Shown piece by piece: positions 51,137-59,633 of a stretch of DNA of 64,000 bases. The stretch spans positions 62,001 to 126,000 of the forward strand of contig JAJDYR010000044.1 of assembly GCA_022825065.1 (NCBI GenBank), read 5' to 3'. Position 1 is the first letter of the stretch; each line of letters begins with the position of its first letter. This DNA comes from a bacterium (lineage in GTDB: Bacteria; UBA8248). The notes beneath the pieces are model-generated. The model was not told the DNA's origin, did not search any database, and worked only from the letters and a program-made list of their open reading frames with translations. The position numbers were made by a program, and so were the translations under genes.

Positions 51137-51474
51137 ATCATAAAATCAACCCTTTTTGGTTTTCCCGCCCCCCGTGGCTGTCCCTTATTGATGCAAATAC
51201 CATCAGGACAGGCACGGGGGCCTGTCCCTGCGATGCGTACATCTTATGTCACCATCATCCGAGAATTTGATCCCACCCGATACCCAACCCCCCTCCCACC
51301 GATGACGGGCGGAACGGCCCTGTGATATATTTCCCGCCACTGGAACAACGATACGAGGAAGCCCGAATTTCGATGAACGTACGGATGGAAGAATCCGTTT
51401 TTCTCGATTTTCCCGCGTCGGCCCTCAAACAGATGCGCACGACAACCTCTGATTTCGCGTAAGGAGAACGCCTC
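51137..51474. other. Intergenic region before the second hydrolase
   Basis: Hairpin of the GGACAGGC family at 51206-51232, then an A/T-mixed stretch with no open frame of note. AAGGAG lies before the hydrolase ATG; no clear promoter. Confidence 0.4.
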
Positions 51475-52659
51475 ATGGCAAAAGCCGCACAAGCCGTCCG
51501 CAAGGAACCGTGGTTCGCGTATTTTCCCGATGACTACCGCTGGTCCGCCGGCGTGGGCATCGCCTACTCCACGTCCTATTGGGGCTCGTCCACGATGGGC
51601 GAGGTCGACAGGGTCTGCCGCAAGCTGAAGGGCAAGATAGGCGACGACGACGCCTGGTTCGCCGAATGGGTGAGCGAAGCCGACAGGATGCGCTCCCTCG
51701 GTATGGCCGCCGCACGGAAAAAGAACGACCTCTCCGCCGCCGCCTTCTTCAAGCGCGCGTGTTTCTACTATCAGCTCGGCGAACGGTTCCGCACACCCAA
51801 GGACAAGGCGGCGAACGCCGCGTACCGCAAATCGCTGGACAGTTTCAAGCGCTTCGCCGCGCTCACGGACGCTCCGCGCATCGAACACGTGGAGATCCCC
51901 TTCGAGGGCAAAAAGACGCTGCCGGGCATCCTCATTCACGCGCAGAACACGAGGAAGCGGAAACCGCCCGTGGTGGTGTCCTTCGACGGCTTCGACGTTT
52001 CGAAGGAGATTCAGTACATCCTGGGCGCGGAAGACCTCGTGCGCCGGGGGATGAGCGTACTCGCCGTGGACGCGCCCGGAAACGGGGAGGCCATCCGCTT
52101 CAGGAAGCTCTTCCTGCGCCACGACCACGAAACCGCGGGCGCCGCCGCCCTCGATTATCTCGAAGGGCGCAATGACGTGGACGCGAAGCGCGCGGGCGTC
52201 ATGGCGATCAGCCTGGGCGGCTACTACGCGCCCCGAAACGCGAGCATGGAGCACCGCTTCAAGGCGTGCGTGGCCTGGGGGGCGATCTGGGACTACCAGC
52301 GGGTGTGGCGCGACAGAATCGCCGCCGCCTACAAGACGGCCCTCTCGGTTCCCGGGCATCACCTGGAGTGGATTTTCAACCTGGGCTCCACCGAGGAGTG
52401 CTTAGACGTCCTCGCGGACTTCAAGCTCGAGGGCGTGGTGCAGAACATGCGCTGCCCGTTCCTGCTGATTCACGGGGAAGGCGACCAGCAGATCCCCCTC
52501 GCCGACGCGAAAAGGCTCTTCAACGCCTCGGGTTCCAAGGACAAGACGCTCCGGATCGTCAAGGGGACCGAAACCGGCGCCCAGCACTGCCAGATGGACA
52601 ACGTGCCCCCCTACGCGCACGAGATTTTCGACTGGCTGAAGCTCAAGCTGGGCGCCTAG
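51475..52659 (+). CDS. Alpha/beta hydrolase (DUF1100/FrsA-like), copy 2
   Basis: 394 residues, AAGGAG upstream. Same plan as the protein at 47901: N-terminal helical cap (FPDDYRWSAG, YYQLGERFRTPKDKAA), core with VVVSFDGFDVSKE, elbow AISLGGYYAP (Ser), acid in IHGEGDQQIP and His in GAQHC. The Asp of the acid loop is shifted by one (GEGDQ for GADDK). The two copies frame a DUF429-like gene and the FitAB pair, which suggests duplication followed by insertion, or independent recruitment. Possible role in the same degradation pathway as the following acyl-CoA genes. Confidence 0.88.
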   Translation: MAKAAQAVRKEPWFAYFPDDYRWSAGVGIAYSTSYWGSSTMGEVDRVCRKLKGKIGDDDAWFAEWVSEADRMRSLGMAAARKKNDLSAAAFFKRACFYYQLGERFRTPKDKAANAAYRKSLDSFKRFAALTDAPRIEHVEIPFEGKKTLPGILIHAQNTRKRKPPVVVSFDGFDVSKEIQYILGAEDLVRRGMSVLAVDAPGNGEAIRFRKLFLRHDHETAGAAALDYLEGRNDVDAKRAGVMAISLGGYYAPRNASMEHRFKACVAWGAIWDYQRVWRDRIAAAYKTALSVPGHHLEWIFNLGSTEECLDVLADFKLEGVVQNMRCPFLLIHGEGDQQIPLADAKRLFNASGSKDKTLRIVKGTETGAQHCQMDNVPPYAHEIFDWLKLKLGA

Positions 52660-52913
52660 CGGGACCGGACACATCCTTTCCTTCATAGCCCGCTGCGGCG
52701 TCGCGGCTCTCTCGCAGGAGGGCCGGGACGCCGCAGTGAACGCTTTTCCGCCGGGCGCTCTTCACGGACGGGTTGCGCGTTCGCGGAACCGGCCAAACGC
52801 CGGTTGACCTGAGCGGCGCTTATCGTCATTACAATGAATGCAGGGGCGTTCGCTGAGGCGGACGCCACCTGAGACGACGATAAAATCTCATGGAACAAGG
52901 GGGCGGAGCCGAC

Positions 52914-53699
52914 ATGAGCTATGAAAACGTACGCACCGAGATGGACGGTGAGTTGCTGATCGTCACGCTGCACCGGCCCGAGAAGCGAAACGCCATGACC
53001 CACCAGATGCGGGTCGACCTGCTCGACTGCGCCCGCCGGGCCGAGACCGACGACGCCGTGAAGGCCATCGTCTTCACCGGGCATGGGGAGGAGTCGTTTT
53101 CCGCCGGCGCCAACATCCCCGAACTGGAGCAGCGAACGCTGGTGTCCGAGATGGGCCCCTCGGCCTCGTTGCGCAAGGAGCTTCCGACCGCCATCGAGCG
53201 GCTCGGCAAGCCGAGCGTGGCCGCGATCAACGGCTACTGTTTCGGCGCGGGCCTCGAATTCTCGATGGGCTGCACGATCCGCATCGCGAGCGAGAACGCC
53301 CTGCTCGGGCTGCCGGAGATCAACTTCGGCCAGATTCCAGGCAGCGGCGGCACGCAGCGCCTCTACCGGTTCGTGGGGCTGGGCTGGGCCATGCAGATGA
53401 TCCTGACGGGGCAGCGCGTCGACGCCGAGACCGCGCGCGAAATCGGCCTCGTCACCGAGGTCCTGCCGCTGGCAGACCTCATGCCCCGCGCGAAGGAACT
53501 GGCGCGCCTGCTCGGGGCGCAGGCTCCCATGGCGTTCGTCGCCGGGCGCGACGCCGTCCTGCGCTCGACGGATACCGAGCTTCTCGCGGGCATCGACTTC
53601 GAGCGCAAGCTCTACGCCATCTGCATGGCGACCGAGGACAGCCGCGAGGCGCTGAAGGCCTACGCCGAAAAGCGCGCGCCCGAATACAAGGGCCGCTGA
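52914..53699 (+). CDS. Enoyl-CoA hydratase/isomerase family protein
   Basis: 261 residues from the ATG at 52914, with GGAG upstream. Crotonase marks: EKRNAMTHQM at the start, oxyanion-hole FSAGANIPELE and GYCFGAGLEFSMGC, and catalytic-loop LPEINFGQIPGSGGTQRLYR with Glu in E-INFG; a second Glu is in GLVTEVLPLADL. Hydratase, isomerase or ring-opening function in the crotonase group is possible. First gene of a three-gene acyl-CoA operon. Confidence 0.9.
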   Translation: MSYENVRTEMDGELLIVTLHRPEKRNAMTHQMRVDLLDCARRAETDDAVKAIVFTGHGEESFSAGANIPELEQRTLVSEMGPSASLRKELPTAIERLGKPSVAAINGYCFGAGLEFSMGCTIRIASENALLGLPEINFGQIPGSGGTQRLYRFVGLGWAMQMILTGQRVDAETAREIGLVTEVLPLADLMPRAKELARLLGAQAPMAFVAGRDAVLRSTDTELLAGIDFERKLYAICMATEDSREALKAYAEKRAPEYKGR

Positions 53700-53713
53700 T
53701 TCCGGGATCGCGC

Positions 53714-55327
53714 ATGAAGCCTTCTCTTCTGGACCAGGAAAGAATCGAATCCTATCTCGCCGCAGGCTACTGGACGCGCGAGACGATGGTGGAGCGCTAC
53801 GCCGCCTATGCGCGTGATTATCCGGATAAAACCGCCTGTCGCGACGCGCAAGAGGAGATCACCTGGCGGGGGCTGGATGAACTCACCGACCGCATCGCCG
53901 CGAACCTGATCGCGCGGGGAATCGAGCGCGACGCCCGCGCCCTGGTGCAGATGGCATCCTCGAACCGCGAGATAGTCTTGAGAATCGCATTCAAGAAAGC
54001 GGGCATCATCGGCTGTTTCGCCCCCATGCAGTGGCGGGGCAAGGAGCTCGGCTACGCCTTTCGGGAACTCAAGCCTTCCGTCATCTTCGCCTCGCCCGAA
54101 CCTGGGGATGATGGAGGAGAAACCTGGCTGGACGAGGCGCCAGGCGTCACCGCGCACACGCTTCTCGTCGATCTCTCCGGCGAATCTACCGAAGGCTGGC
54201 TCCCCTGGGACGAGTTGACCGGGCCGCCCGAGAGCGCGGGATCGATGGAGGAGATCGCCGCCCGGGCTTTTCGCTTCGATGAGATTTCCATGATCACGGT
54301 CTCGAGCGGCTCCAGCGGCTTTTCGAAGCTTTGCGAATGGCCCGAGGGGGCGCAGATGTGTCTCGCCCGCGCAAACGGCGCGCGATTGCGTATCAGCGAG
54401 GACGACAACATCGGCGTTTTCGCGCCGATGGCGGGGGGCGCGGGGCTGCTGGTCTGGGTGACGTCGGGGATGGCGCCGTGCGCCTTCACGTTCCCCGAAT
54501 CCTATAACGCGCGGGCGCTGCTCTCGCTCATCGAGAGCAAGAAGATCACCGTGGCGACGACCGTGCCCGTCATCCTGAACCGGCTGGCGCAGGAAGATTT
54601 GGGCGCCTTCGACCTCAGTTCGCTGCGCGCTATACGCATCGGCACGGCGGCGGCGGATCTCGATGCGGCGCGCCATGTGGAAAGCCTCACCGATTGCCGC
54701 GTCGTGGTCGCGGCGGGCAGCATGGAAACCCCCGGCTTCGCGCACGCGGATTTCAACGAGCCTGCTGCGCTCAGGCTGAACGGCAGCGTCGGTCTCCCGC
54801 ACCGGGGATGCCGCTGGCGGATCGAGGATGAGGGCGGAAACGCGCTGCCCCGGGGGAGCGTCGGCCACTTCAAGCTCTCGGCCCCCTACGCGTCTTCGGG
54901 CTACTGGAAGGACTCGGAAGGCACGAGGGCGGTCTGGTCGGAGGGCTGGAACGCCACCGGCGACATCGCGACGATAGACGAGGACGGCCGCTTGCGGCTT
55001 CTGGGCCGCAGCAAGGAGGTCATCAACCGCAGCGGCCAGAAGATACTGCCGGTCGAGGTCGAGCGCGAGATCGCCAAACACCCCGACGTCTTCGAGTGCG
55101 CCGTCGTCGCGGCGCCCGACCCCGAATACGGCGAGGCGCCCTGGGCGTTCATCCAGCCCCATGAGGGCAGGAGCCTCGACCCGGAGTCTCTGGCCGAGGC
55201 GCTCAGGGCGAGCGGCCTCGCCACCTACAAGATACCGGCGCGGTTCATCGAACTCGGCGAATTCCCCCGCGTCGCGAGCGACAAGATCGACAAGAAGGCG
55301 TTGCTGCAAATGGCGCCCGCTGAATAA
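53714..55327 (+). CDS. AMP-dependent acyl-CoA synthetase/ligase
   Basis: 537 residues. ANL-superfamily motifs: A3-like SMITVSSGSSGFSKLCEW (P-loop, with Ser and Gly in the usual slots but Leu in place of the Gly after the Lys), A7-type TGDIATIDEDGRLRLLGRSK and A8 NRSGQKILPVEVEREIAKHP with the catalytic Lys region near DKIDKKAL at the C-terminus. The enzyme activates a carboxylate to an acyl-CoA through an acyl-AMP. The 2,3-dihydroxybenzoate-AMP ligase/benzoate type is similar in length. It lies 14 bp after the first crotonase gene and before the second, implying one pathway. Confidence 0.9.
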   Translation: MKPSLLDQERIESYLAAGYWTRETMVERYAAYARDYPDKTACRDAQEEITWRGLDELTDRIAANLIARGIERDARALVQMASSNREIVLRIAFKKAGIIGCFAPMQWRGKELGYAFRELKPSVIFASPEPGDDGGETWLDEAPGVTAHTLLVDLSGESTEGWLPWDELTGPPESAGSMEEIAARAFRFDEISMITVSSGSSGFSKLCEWPEGAQMCLARANGARLRISEDDNIGVFAPMAGGAGLLVWVTSGMAPCAFTFPESYNARALLSLIESKKITVATTVPVILNRLAQEDLGAFDLSSLRAIRIGTAAADLDAARHVESLTDCRVVVAAGSMETPGFAHADFNEPAALRLNGSVGLPHRGCRWRIEDEGGNALPRGSVGHFKLSAPYASSGYWKDSEGTRAVWSEGWNATGDIATIDEDGRLRLLGRSKEVINRSGQKILPVEVEREIAKHPDVFECAVVAAPDPEYGEAPWAFIQPHEGRSLDPESLAEALRASGLATYKIPARFIELGEFPRVASDKIDKKALLQMAPAE

Positions 55328-55363
55328 AAACTACGAAACCGAAACGATAGGAGAACCCAGGCG

Positions 55364-56161
55364 ATGGCAAACGGCGAAGACCTGCACGGTGCCAGTTTCG
55401 ACGGCTTCACGGTCGAGATAGATGCCGAACAGCAGCGCGGCGACATCATTCTCGACCGCGGCGAGATGAACACGATCAGCATGGGCCAGCGCGAGGAGTT
55501 GCGCGCCGCCTTCGAGAACCTGGACCGCGATGAGCGCGTGCGCGTCATCGTGCTGCGCGCCACCGGGCCCAACTTCTCCTCGGGCGGGTTCATTCGCGGC
55601 TTCATGGAGGCCTCGCCCGAGCACGTCTCGAACCTGGCCGACAACATCGCCGCGCCGACGCGGTGCGCAAAACCGACCATCGCCGCGAACCGCGGCTACT
55701 GCTTCGGCGTGGGCTTCGAGATCTCGCTCGCGTGCGATTTCCGTATCGCGTCCGAGACGGCGCTCTACGCCCTGCCCGAACAGCGCCTGGGGCAGATTCC
55801 GGGTTCGGGCGGCTCGGCGCGTCTGCAGAAGATGATCGGCATCACGCGGACGAAGCACATCGTCATGCGCTCGAAACGCATCGGCGGCAGCCAGGCGTAT
55901 GAGTGGGGGGTCGTCACCGAGGTCGTGCCGGACGAGGAACTCGAAAAAGCCACGGACGCCCTGGTGGCCGAACTCTGCGGGTTCGCCCCGCTCGCGCAGC
56001 GGACGGCCAAGCGCCTGCTCAACGAAACCGAAGACACCTTCCTGTCCCTGGGAATCCAGCTGGAGGGGCATTGCTACTCGCGGCTTCGCCAGTCGGATGA
56101 TTTCAAGGAGGGCGTGGAGGCCTTCCACGAGAAGCGCAAACCGAACTTCAGGGAGAGTTGA
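55364..56161 (+). CDS. Enoyl-CoA hydratase/isomerase family protein
   Basis: 265 residues, RBS AGGAGA upstream. Crotonase fold with oxyanion segments FSSGGFIRGFME and GYCFGVGFEISLACDFRI, and LPEQRLGQIPGSGGSARLQK. The Glu of LPEQRLGQ is retained; a further acidic residue in VVTEVVPDEEL follows. Third gene of the operon, 36 bp after the ligase. The two crotonases are not close copies, so they probably catalyse different steps such as hydration and ring or C-C cleavage. Confidence 0.9.
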   Translation: MANGEDLHGASFDGFTVEIDAEQQRGDIILDRGEMNTISMGQREELRAAFENLDRDERVRVIVLRATGPNFSSGGFIRGFMEASPEHVSNLADNIAAPTRCAKPTIAANRGYCFGVGFEISLACDFRIASETALYALPEQRLGQIPGSGGSARLQKMIGITRTKHIVMRSKRIGGSQAYEWGVVTEVVPDEELEKATDALVAELCGFAPLAQRTAKRLLNETEDTFLSLGIQLEGHCYSRLRQSDDFKEGVEAFHEKRKPNFRES

Positions 56162-56891
56162 GGAAATTTCGGACAACTCTTTTTCGCAAATCTCGCCGGC
56201 TTACAAGTGCGCCGTGTCCCTCTATTGGGGTTGTTGAAAAAGCCTATCGAGGAGGGAGTAACGCCTGCGCCTCCGCCCGGTTTCAGGTTTTGGCCGTCAT
56301 TCCGGCGAAAGCCGGAATCCATTTTCGCCTTTGCCTTATCGCCTCCTCGTTCGGACGTCTTTACTCCCGGGCGGGGAGGATCGGAATCGAACACAAAAAC
56401 GAAAGGCGAATTCTCTGCATTCCGTATCCGGACGCCGCGCGACAACAAGGTCGTGGCCGCCCCGCCCGGTGAAAAGTCAAAATGGATTCCGGCTTTCGCC
56501 GGATTGACGGCGGTGGTCAATTCAGAGCAAGGATGACTTTTTCAACAGTCCCGCATTGGTCGGGTCCGACATCGGAATGACGAAGGATAACCACGCTCGT
56601 CCGTAGGGACAGGTCGCGACCTGTCCCTACAAAACCTGCAACCCTCCTTCATTGGAATTTTTCAACAACCTCTCAAGGGGGGTAGTGAACTTTGCCCTTT
56701 CATCGGACGGGTCAAACCCTCGTTCAGCAACGCTTTTCCAACAGCCCCCATTCAAAAGGGCCTTTCGTGCTCCGCTGACCTTTTTGTGCTATATTGCTCC
56801 TACTTCTCGTACATGAAGCTTCCGGTACGGGCGCCATCCCGAAAGACGGTTGGCCCGCAAGGTTATCTCAGACCAACGGGGGGAGATCGTC
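56162..56891. repeat. Intergenic repeat cluster
   Basis: No gene. GGGGTTGTTGAAAAAGCC near 56225 starts it; 56270-56537 is the inverted relative of the 17083-17345 repeat, with GTCATTCCGGCGAAAGCCGG at its left edge. Then a hairpin (56603-56630) and inverted ends at about 56530, 56656 and 56735. The VOC gene promoter is not clear. Confidence 0.65.
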
Positions 56892-57362
56892 ATGATAGGT
56901 CCCATGCACCATTCCAGCAGAACGGTTTCGGACATCGAAAAGTCCATCGCTTTTTATCGCGACACCTTGGGCTTCGAGGTGGTGGAGGACATCTCCTCCG
57001 ACGAGGAGGGGATCCAGTACGCCTCGACCACGCCCGACAGCAAGCTCCGCATCGTCATGCTCCAGGCGGGAGGCGCGGTCGTAGAGCTCATCCAGTTCCT
57101 GAAGGAAGAAGGAAAGCCCTACGACAATCCGCCGGCCCTGAACGACGTGGGCAGCAGCCACATCGCCTTCGAGCCCGAAGACATGGACGCCGCCTACGAG
57201 GACCTCGTGGCCAAGGGCGTGCGGTTCGCCACCCCGCCCCAGGTGACGTGGCGCGGTCCGGGCCGCTACTGGCGAGCCGCCATTTTCTACGACCCGGACG
57301 GCTTCGATCTGGCGCTGTTCAAAATGTACGAGGGAGAACCCGCCGAGGCCGTCTCCGGCTGA
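56892..57362 (+). CDS. VOC-family (glyoxalase/dioxygenase-like) protein
   Basis: 156 residues from the ATG at 56892, with GGGGGAGA upstream. The VOC fold reads MHHSSRTVSDIEKSIAFYRD (first metal His), VVELIQFLKEE (Glu) and later SSHIAFEPED (His) and GFDLALFKMYE (Glu). Metal-dependent lyase, isomerase or dioxygenase; substrate unknown. The creatininase gene follows 29 bp downstream. Confidence 0.87.
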   Translation: MIGPMHHSSRTVSDIEKSIAFYRDTLGFEVVEDISSDEEGIQYASTTPDSKLRIVMLQAGGAVVELIQFLKEEGKPYDNPPALNDVGSSHIAFEPEDMDAAYEDLVAKGVRFATPPQVTWRGPGRYWRAAIFYDPDGFDLALFKMYEGEPAEAVSG

Positions 57363-57391
57363 GTCCGAAACCTTATGGAGGAAACGACGCC

Positions 57392-58165
57392 ATGATGCTG
57401 AGCGACCTGACGTGGATGGAAATCCGCGACCTGATTCCCGAAAACCCCGTCATCATCCAGCCCGTGGGCTCGACCGAACAGCACGGCCCGCACCTGCCGG
57501 TTCAGGTGGACATATCGAGCGCGTTCGAGGTCGCCAAGGCCGTCGGCGACCGCACGGGCTGCCTCGTCGCCCCGCCGCTTCCCTACGGCTACTCCGAAGT
57601 CTGGGAGAATTTCCCCGGCACCATCAGCTTCACGGTCGATACCTTCATGGCGTGCGTCGCCGAGATCACCGAGAGCCTCGTGCGCAACGGCTTCAAGCGG
57701 ATTTTCTTCCTGAACGGCCACAACCCCAACCTCCCCCTGCTCCAGACCATGATGTTCAAGCTCATGGACCGCTACGGCAGGGACGGAGACAAGCTCATCG
57801 TCGCCGGTAGCTACTTCATGGTGGACAAGGAGGCGTGCGACGCCATCGGCGACAACTTCCGCGAGGGCACCCACGCGAACGAGTTCGAGACGGCCTTCAT
57901 GATGCACATCCGCCCGGACATGGTGCACGTCGACCGCCTGGGCGACTGGGAGTACAAGCCCGAACTCGTGCTCTCCTATATGCACGGGGTGACCTCGGTG
58001 GTGCGCCTGCCCGACAGCCGCGTTCACAACGGCGTCTACGGCGACCCGCGCCGGGCCACGCCGGAGAAAGGCCGCCAGTACTTCGAGGCCTGCGTGAACA
58101 AGGTGGTCGAGATCGTCGAGAACTTCAACCCGGATTACTTCGGAATCCAGGAAGTCTACACTTAG
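57392..58165 (+). CDS. Creatininase-family amidohydrolase
   Basis: 257 residues; GGAGG lies upstream of the ATG. The metal site follows the creatininase pattern: QPVGSTEQHGPHLPVQVD (Glu, His, Asp), FFLNGHNPNLPLL (His) and EGTHANEFETAFMM (Glu). Family members hydrolyse cyclic amides such as creatinine or act in riboflavin/mycofactocin pathways. The stop codon uses the first G of the adjacent repeat end, so the repeat was inserted exactly at or has provided the end of the gene. Confidence 0.9.
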   Translation: MMLSDLTWMEIRDLIPENPVIIQPVGSTEQHGPHLPVQVDISSAFEVAKAVGDRTGCLVAPPLPYGYSEVWENFPGTISFTVDTFMACVAEITESLVRNGFKRIFFLNGHNPNLPLLQTMMFKLMDRYGRDGDKLIVAGSYFMVDKEACDAIGDNFREGTHANEFETAFMMHIRPDMVHVDRLGDWEYKPELVLSYMHGVTSVVRLPDSRVHNGVYGDPRRATPEKGRQYFEACVNKVVEIVENFNPDYFGIQEVYT

Positions 58166-58518
58166 GGGTTGTTGAAAAAATCCTGAGAGAGTAAAGACAA
58201 CCCCCTGAATGGGAACCCCCATAAAGGCAACCCCCCCTACCCCCCCTTGTCAGGGGGGTATAAAAAGGCGATGCGCCCCGCCGGGCCGAGGGGGTTTTGC
58301 ATTTTCATGCCCCCCTGACAAGGGGGGGTAGGGGGGGTTGGTTTTCCAGGCGAGCGAGGCGTTCTCTCTGCCCCCCAAAAGGGGGACTTTTTCAACAACC
58401 CCTCCTCGGTCGCGATTGCCCTTCGATACGTCCTTCGACAAGCTCAGGACTACTCAGGGTGAGAGAAAGTGGTGCCGCCATGAGAGTGGGGATGAAACCC
58501 GCGCCGCTCGGCGCGGGC
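58165..58518. repeat. TIR-bounded intergenic repeat
   Basis: A 238-bp composite from GGGGTTGTTGAAAAAATCC (58165-58183) to GGGACTTTTTCAACAACCCC (58383-58402), enclosing one C7/G7 palindrome. It is followed by a CCTTCGATACG...ACTACTCAGGGTGAG word (about 58423-58463) that recurs near 63410-63440 and 63523-63560. Confidence 0.75.
58226..58347 (-). repeat. C7/G7 palindromic repeat, copy 8
   Basis: Full-length element with reversed inner part; left arm GGCAACCCCCCCTACC, right arm GGGGTAGGGGGGGTTGG. Confidence 0.85.
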
Positions 58519-59613
58519 TCAAATGGCCAGTTGGGTATCGGCGTCGAAGAAGAAGAGGTTGTCCTCGCGCATCTCCAGGCGGGCCTCATCGCCCATGTCG
58601 ACCCGAAGAGTGGAGGGCGTGCGCGCCATGATGGAGAGGTCCTCGAAGGCGAGTTCGAGCACCTGATCCGCCCCGTAGGGCTCCAGGAGCAGCACCTTGC
58701 TCAGGTGGCCGTTCTCTTCACCACCGGCGGCATCCACGATGACGTCTTCGGGGCGAATCCCCAGGATCACCTTCTCCCTCTGCTTCTCCTCCAGACGCTT
58801 GCGCTGCTCGGGAGACGGCTCCACGGCGAAGTTGCCGTAGCGGAAGCACAGCCTTCCGTTTTCCTGCTCCAGGGCGCCAGGGATGAGGTTCATCGGCGGC
58901 GTGCCCACGAACTGCGCCACGAAGGTGTTCGCCGGCTCGTGATAGACGGCGTAAGGGGATGCGTACTGCTGGAGCACGCCGTCTTTCATGAGCGCTATCT
59001 CATCGGCCATGTTGAGCGCCTCCACCTGATCGTGGGTCACGTAGATCATGGTGGTCTCGAGGCGGCGGTGGAGCTTCTTGAGTTCCGCGCGCATCTCGAC
59101 CCGGAGCGCGGCGTCGAGGTTCGAGAGCGGCTCGTCCATCAGGAACGCCCAGGGTTCGCGGACGATCGCCCGGCCAAGCGCCACGCGCTGGCGTTGCCCG
59201 CCGGAGAGTTCGCGGGGCCTTCGGGCCAGAAGCTCCTCGATGTTCAGCGCCTCGGCCGCCCAGCGCACCTTCTCGTCGATTTCCGCCCTGGTCATCTTCA
59301 TCATCCGCAAGGGGAAGGCCAGGTTGTCCCGCACCCGGAGGTGGGGATAGAGGGCGTAGCTCTGGAACACCATGGCCATGTTGCGCTTGTGGGCCGGAAT
59401 GTGGCGCACATCCACCCCGTCGATGAGAATCGCGCCCTCGGTGGGTTCGAGCAGGCCGGCGACCACGTTCAGGATGGTGGTCTTCCCGCACCCGGACGGG
59501 CCCAGGAGGACGACGAATCTGCCGTCGGCGATCTCCAGGTCCACATTGTCGACCGCGACCACCTCGCCGTAATTCTTGGTCAAGTTCTCCAGCACGACCT
59601 TCGCCATTCTCAC
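58519..59613 (-). CDS. ABC transporter ATP-binding protein, MalK/UgpC type
   Basis: 364 residues (ATG at 59613; ATG at 59607 also possible). Walker A GPSGCGKTT, signature LSGGQRQRVALGRAI and Walker B FLMDEPLSNLDA are complete. The C-terminal TOBE/regulatory part (RPEDVIVDA...) is as in sugar/polyol importers. It powers the importer formed by the next two genes and ends the minus-strand operon. Confidence 0.93.
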   Translation of the reverse strand: MRMAKVVLENLTKNYGEVVAVDNVDLEIADGRFVVLLGPSGCGKTTILNVVAGLLEPTEGAILIDGVDVRHIPAHKRNMAMVFQSYALYPHLRVRDNLAFPLRMMKMTRAEIDEKVRWAAEALNIEELLARRPRELSGGQRQRVALGRAIVREPWAFLMDEPLSNLDAALRVEMRAELKKLHRRLETTMIYVTHDQVEALNMADEIALMKDGVLQQYASPYAVYHEPANTFVAQFVGTPPMNLIPGALEQENGRLCFRYGNFAVEPSPEQRKRLEEKQREKVILGIRPEDVIVDAAGGEENGHLSKVLLLEPYGADQVLELAFEDLSIMARTPSTLRVDMGDEARLEMREDNLFFFDADTQLAI

Positions 59614-59633
59614 TCGCTCCTATGGAAAACCGG

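Noticed and set aside
53660..55309. 549-codon minus-strand frame over the acyl-CoA synthetase gene
   Set aside because: Antisense shadow of an intact ligase with complete ANL motifs.
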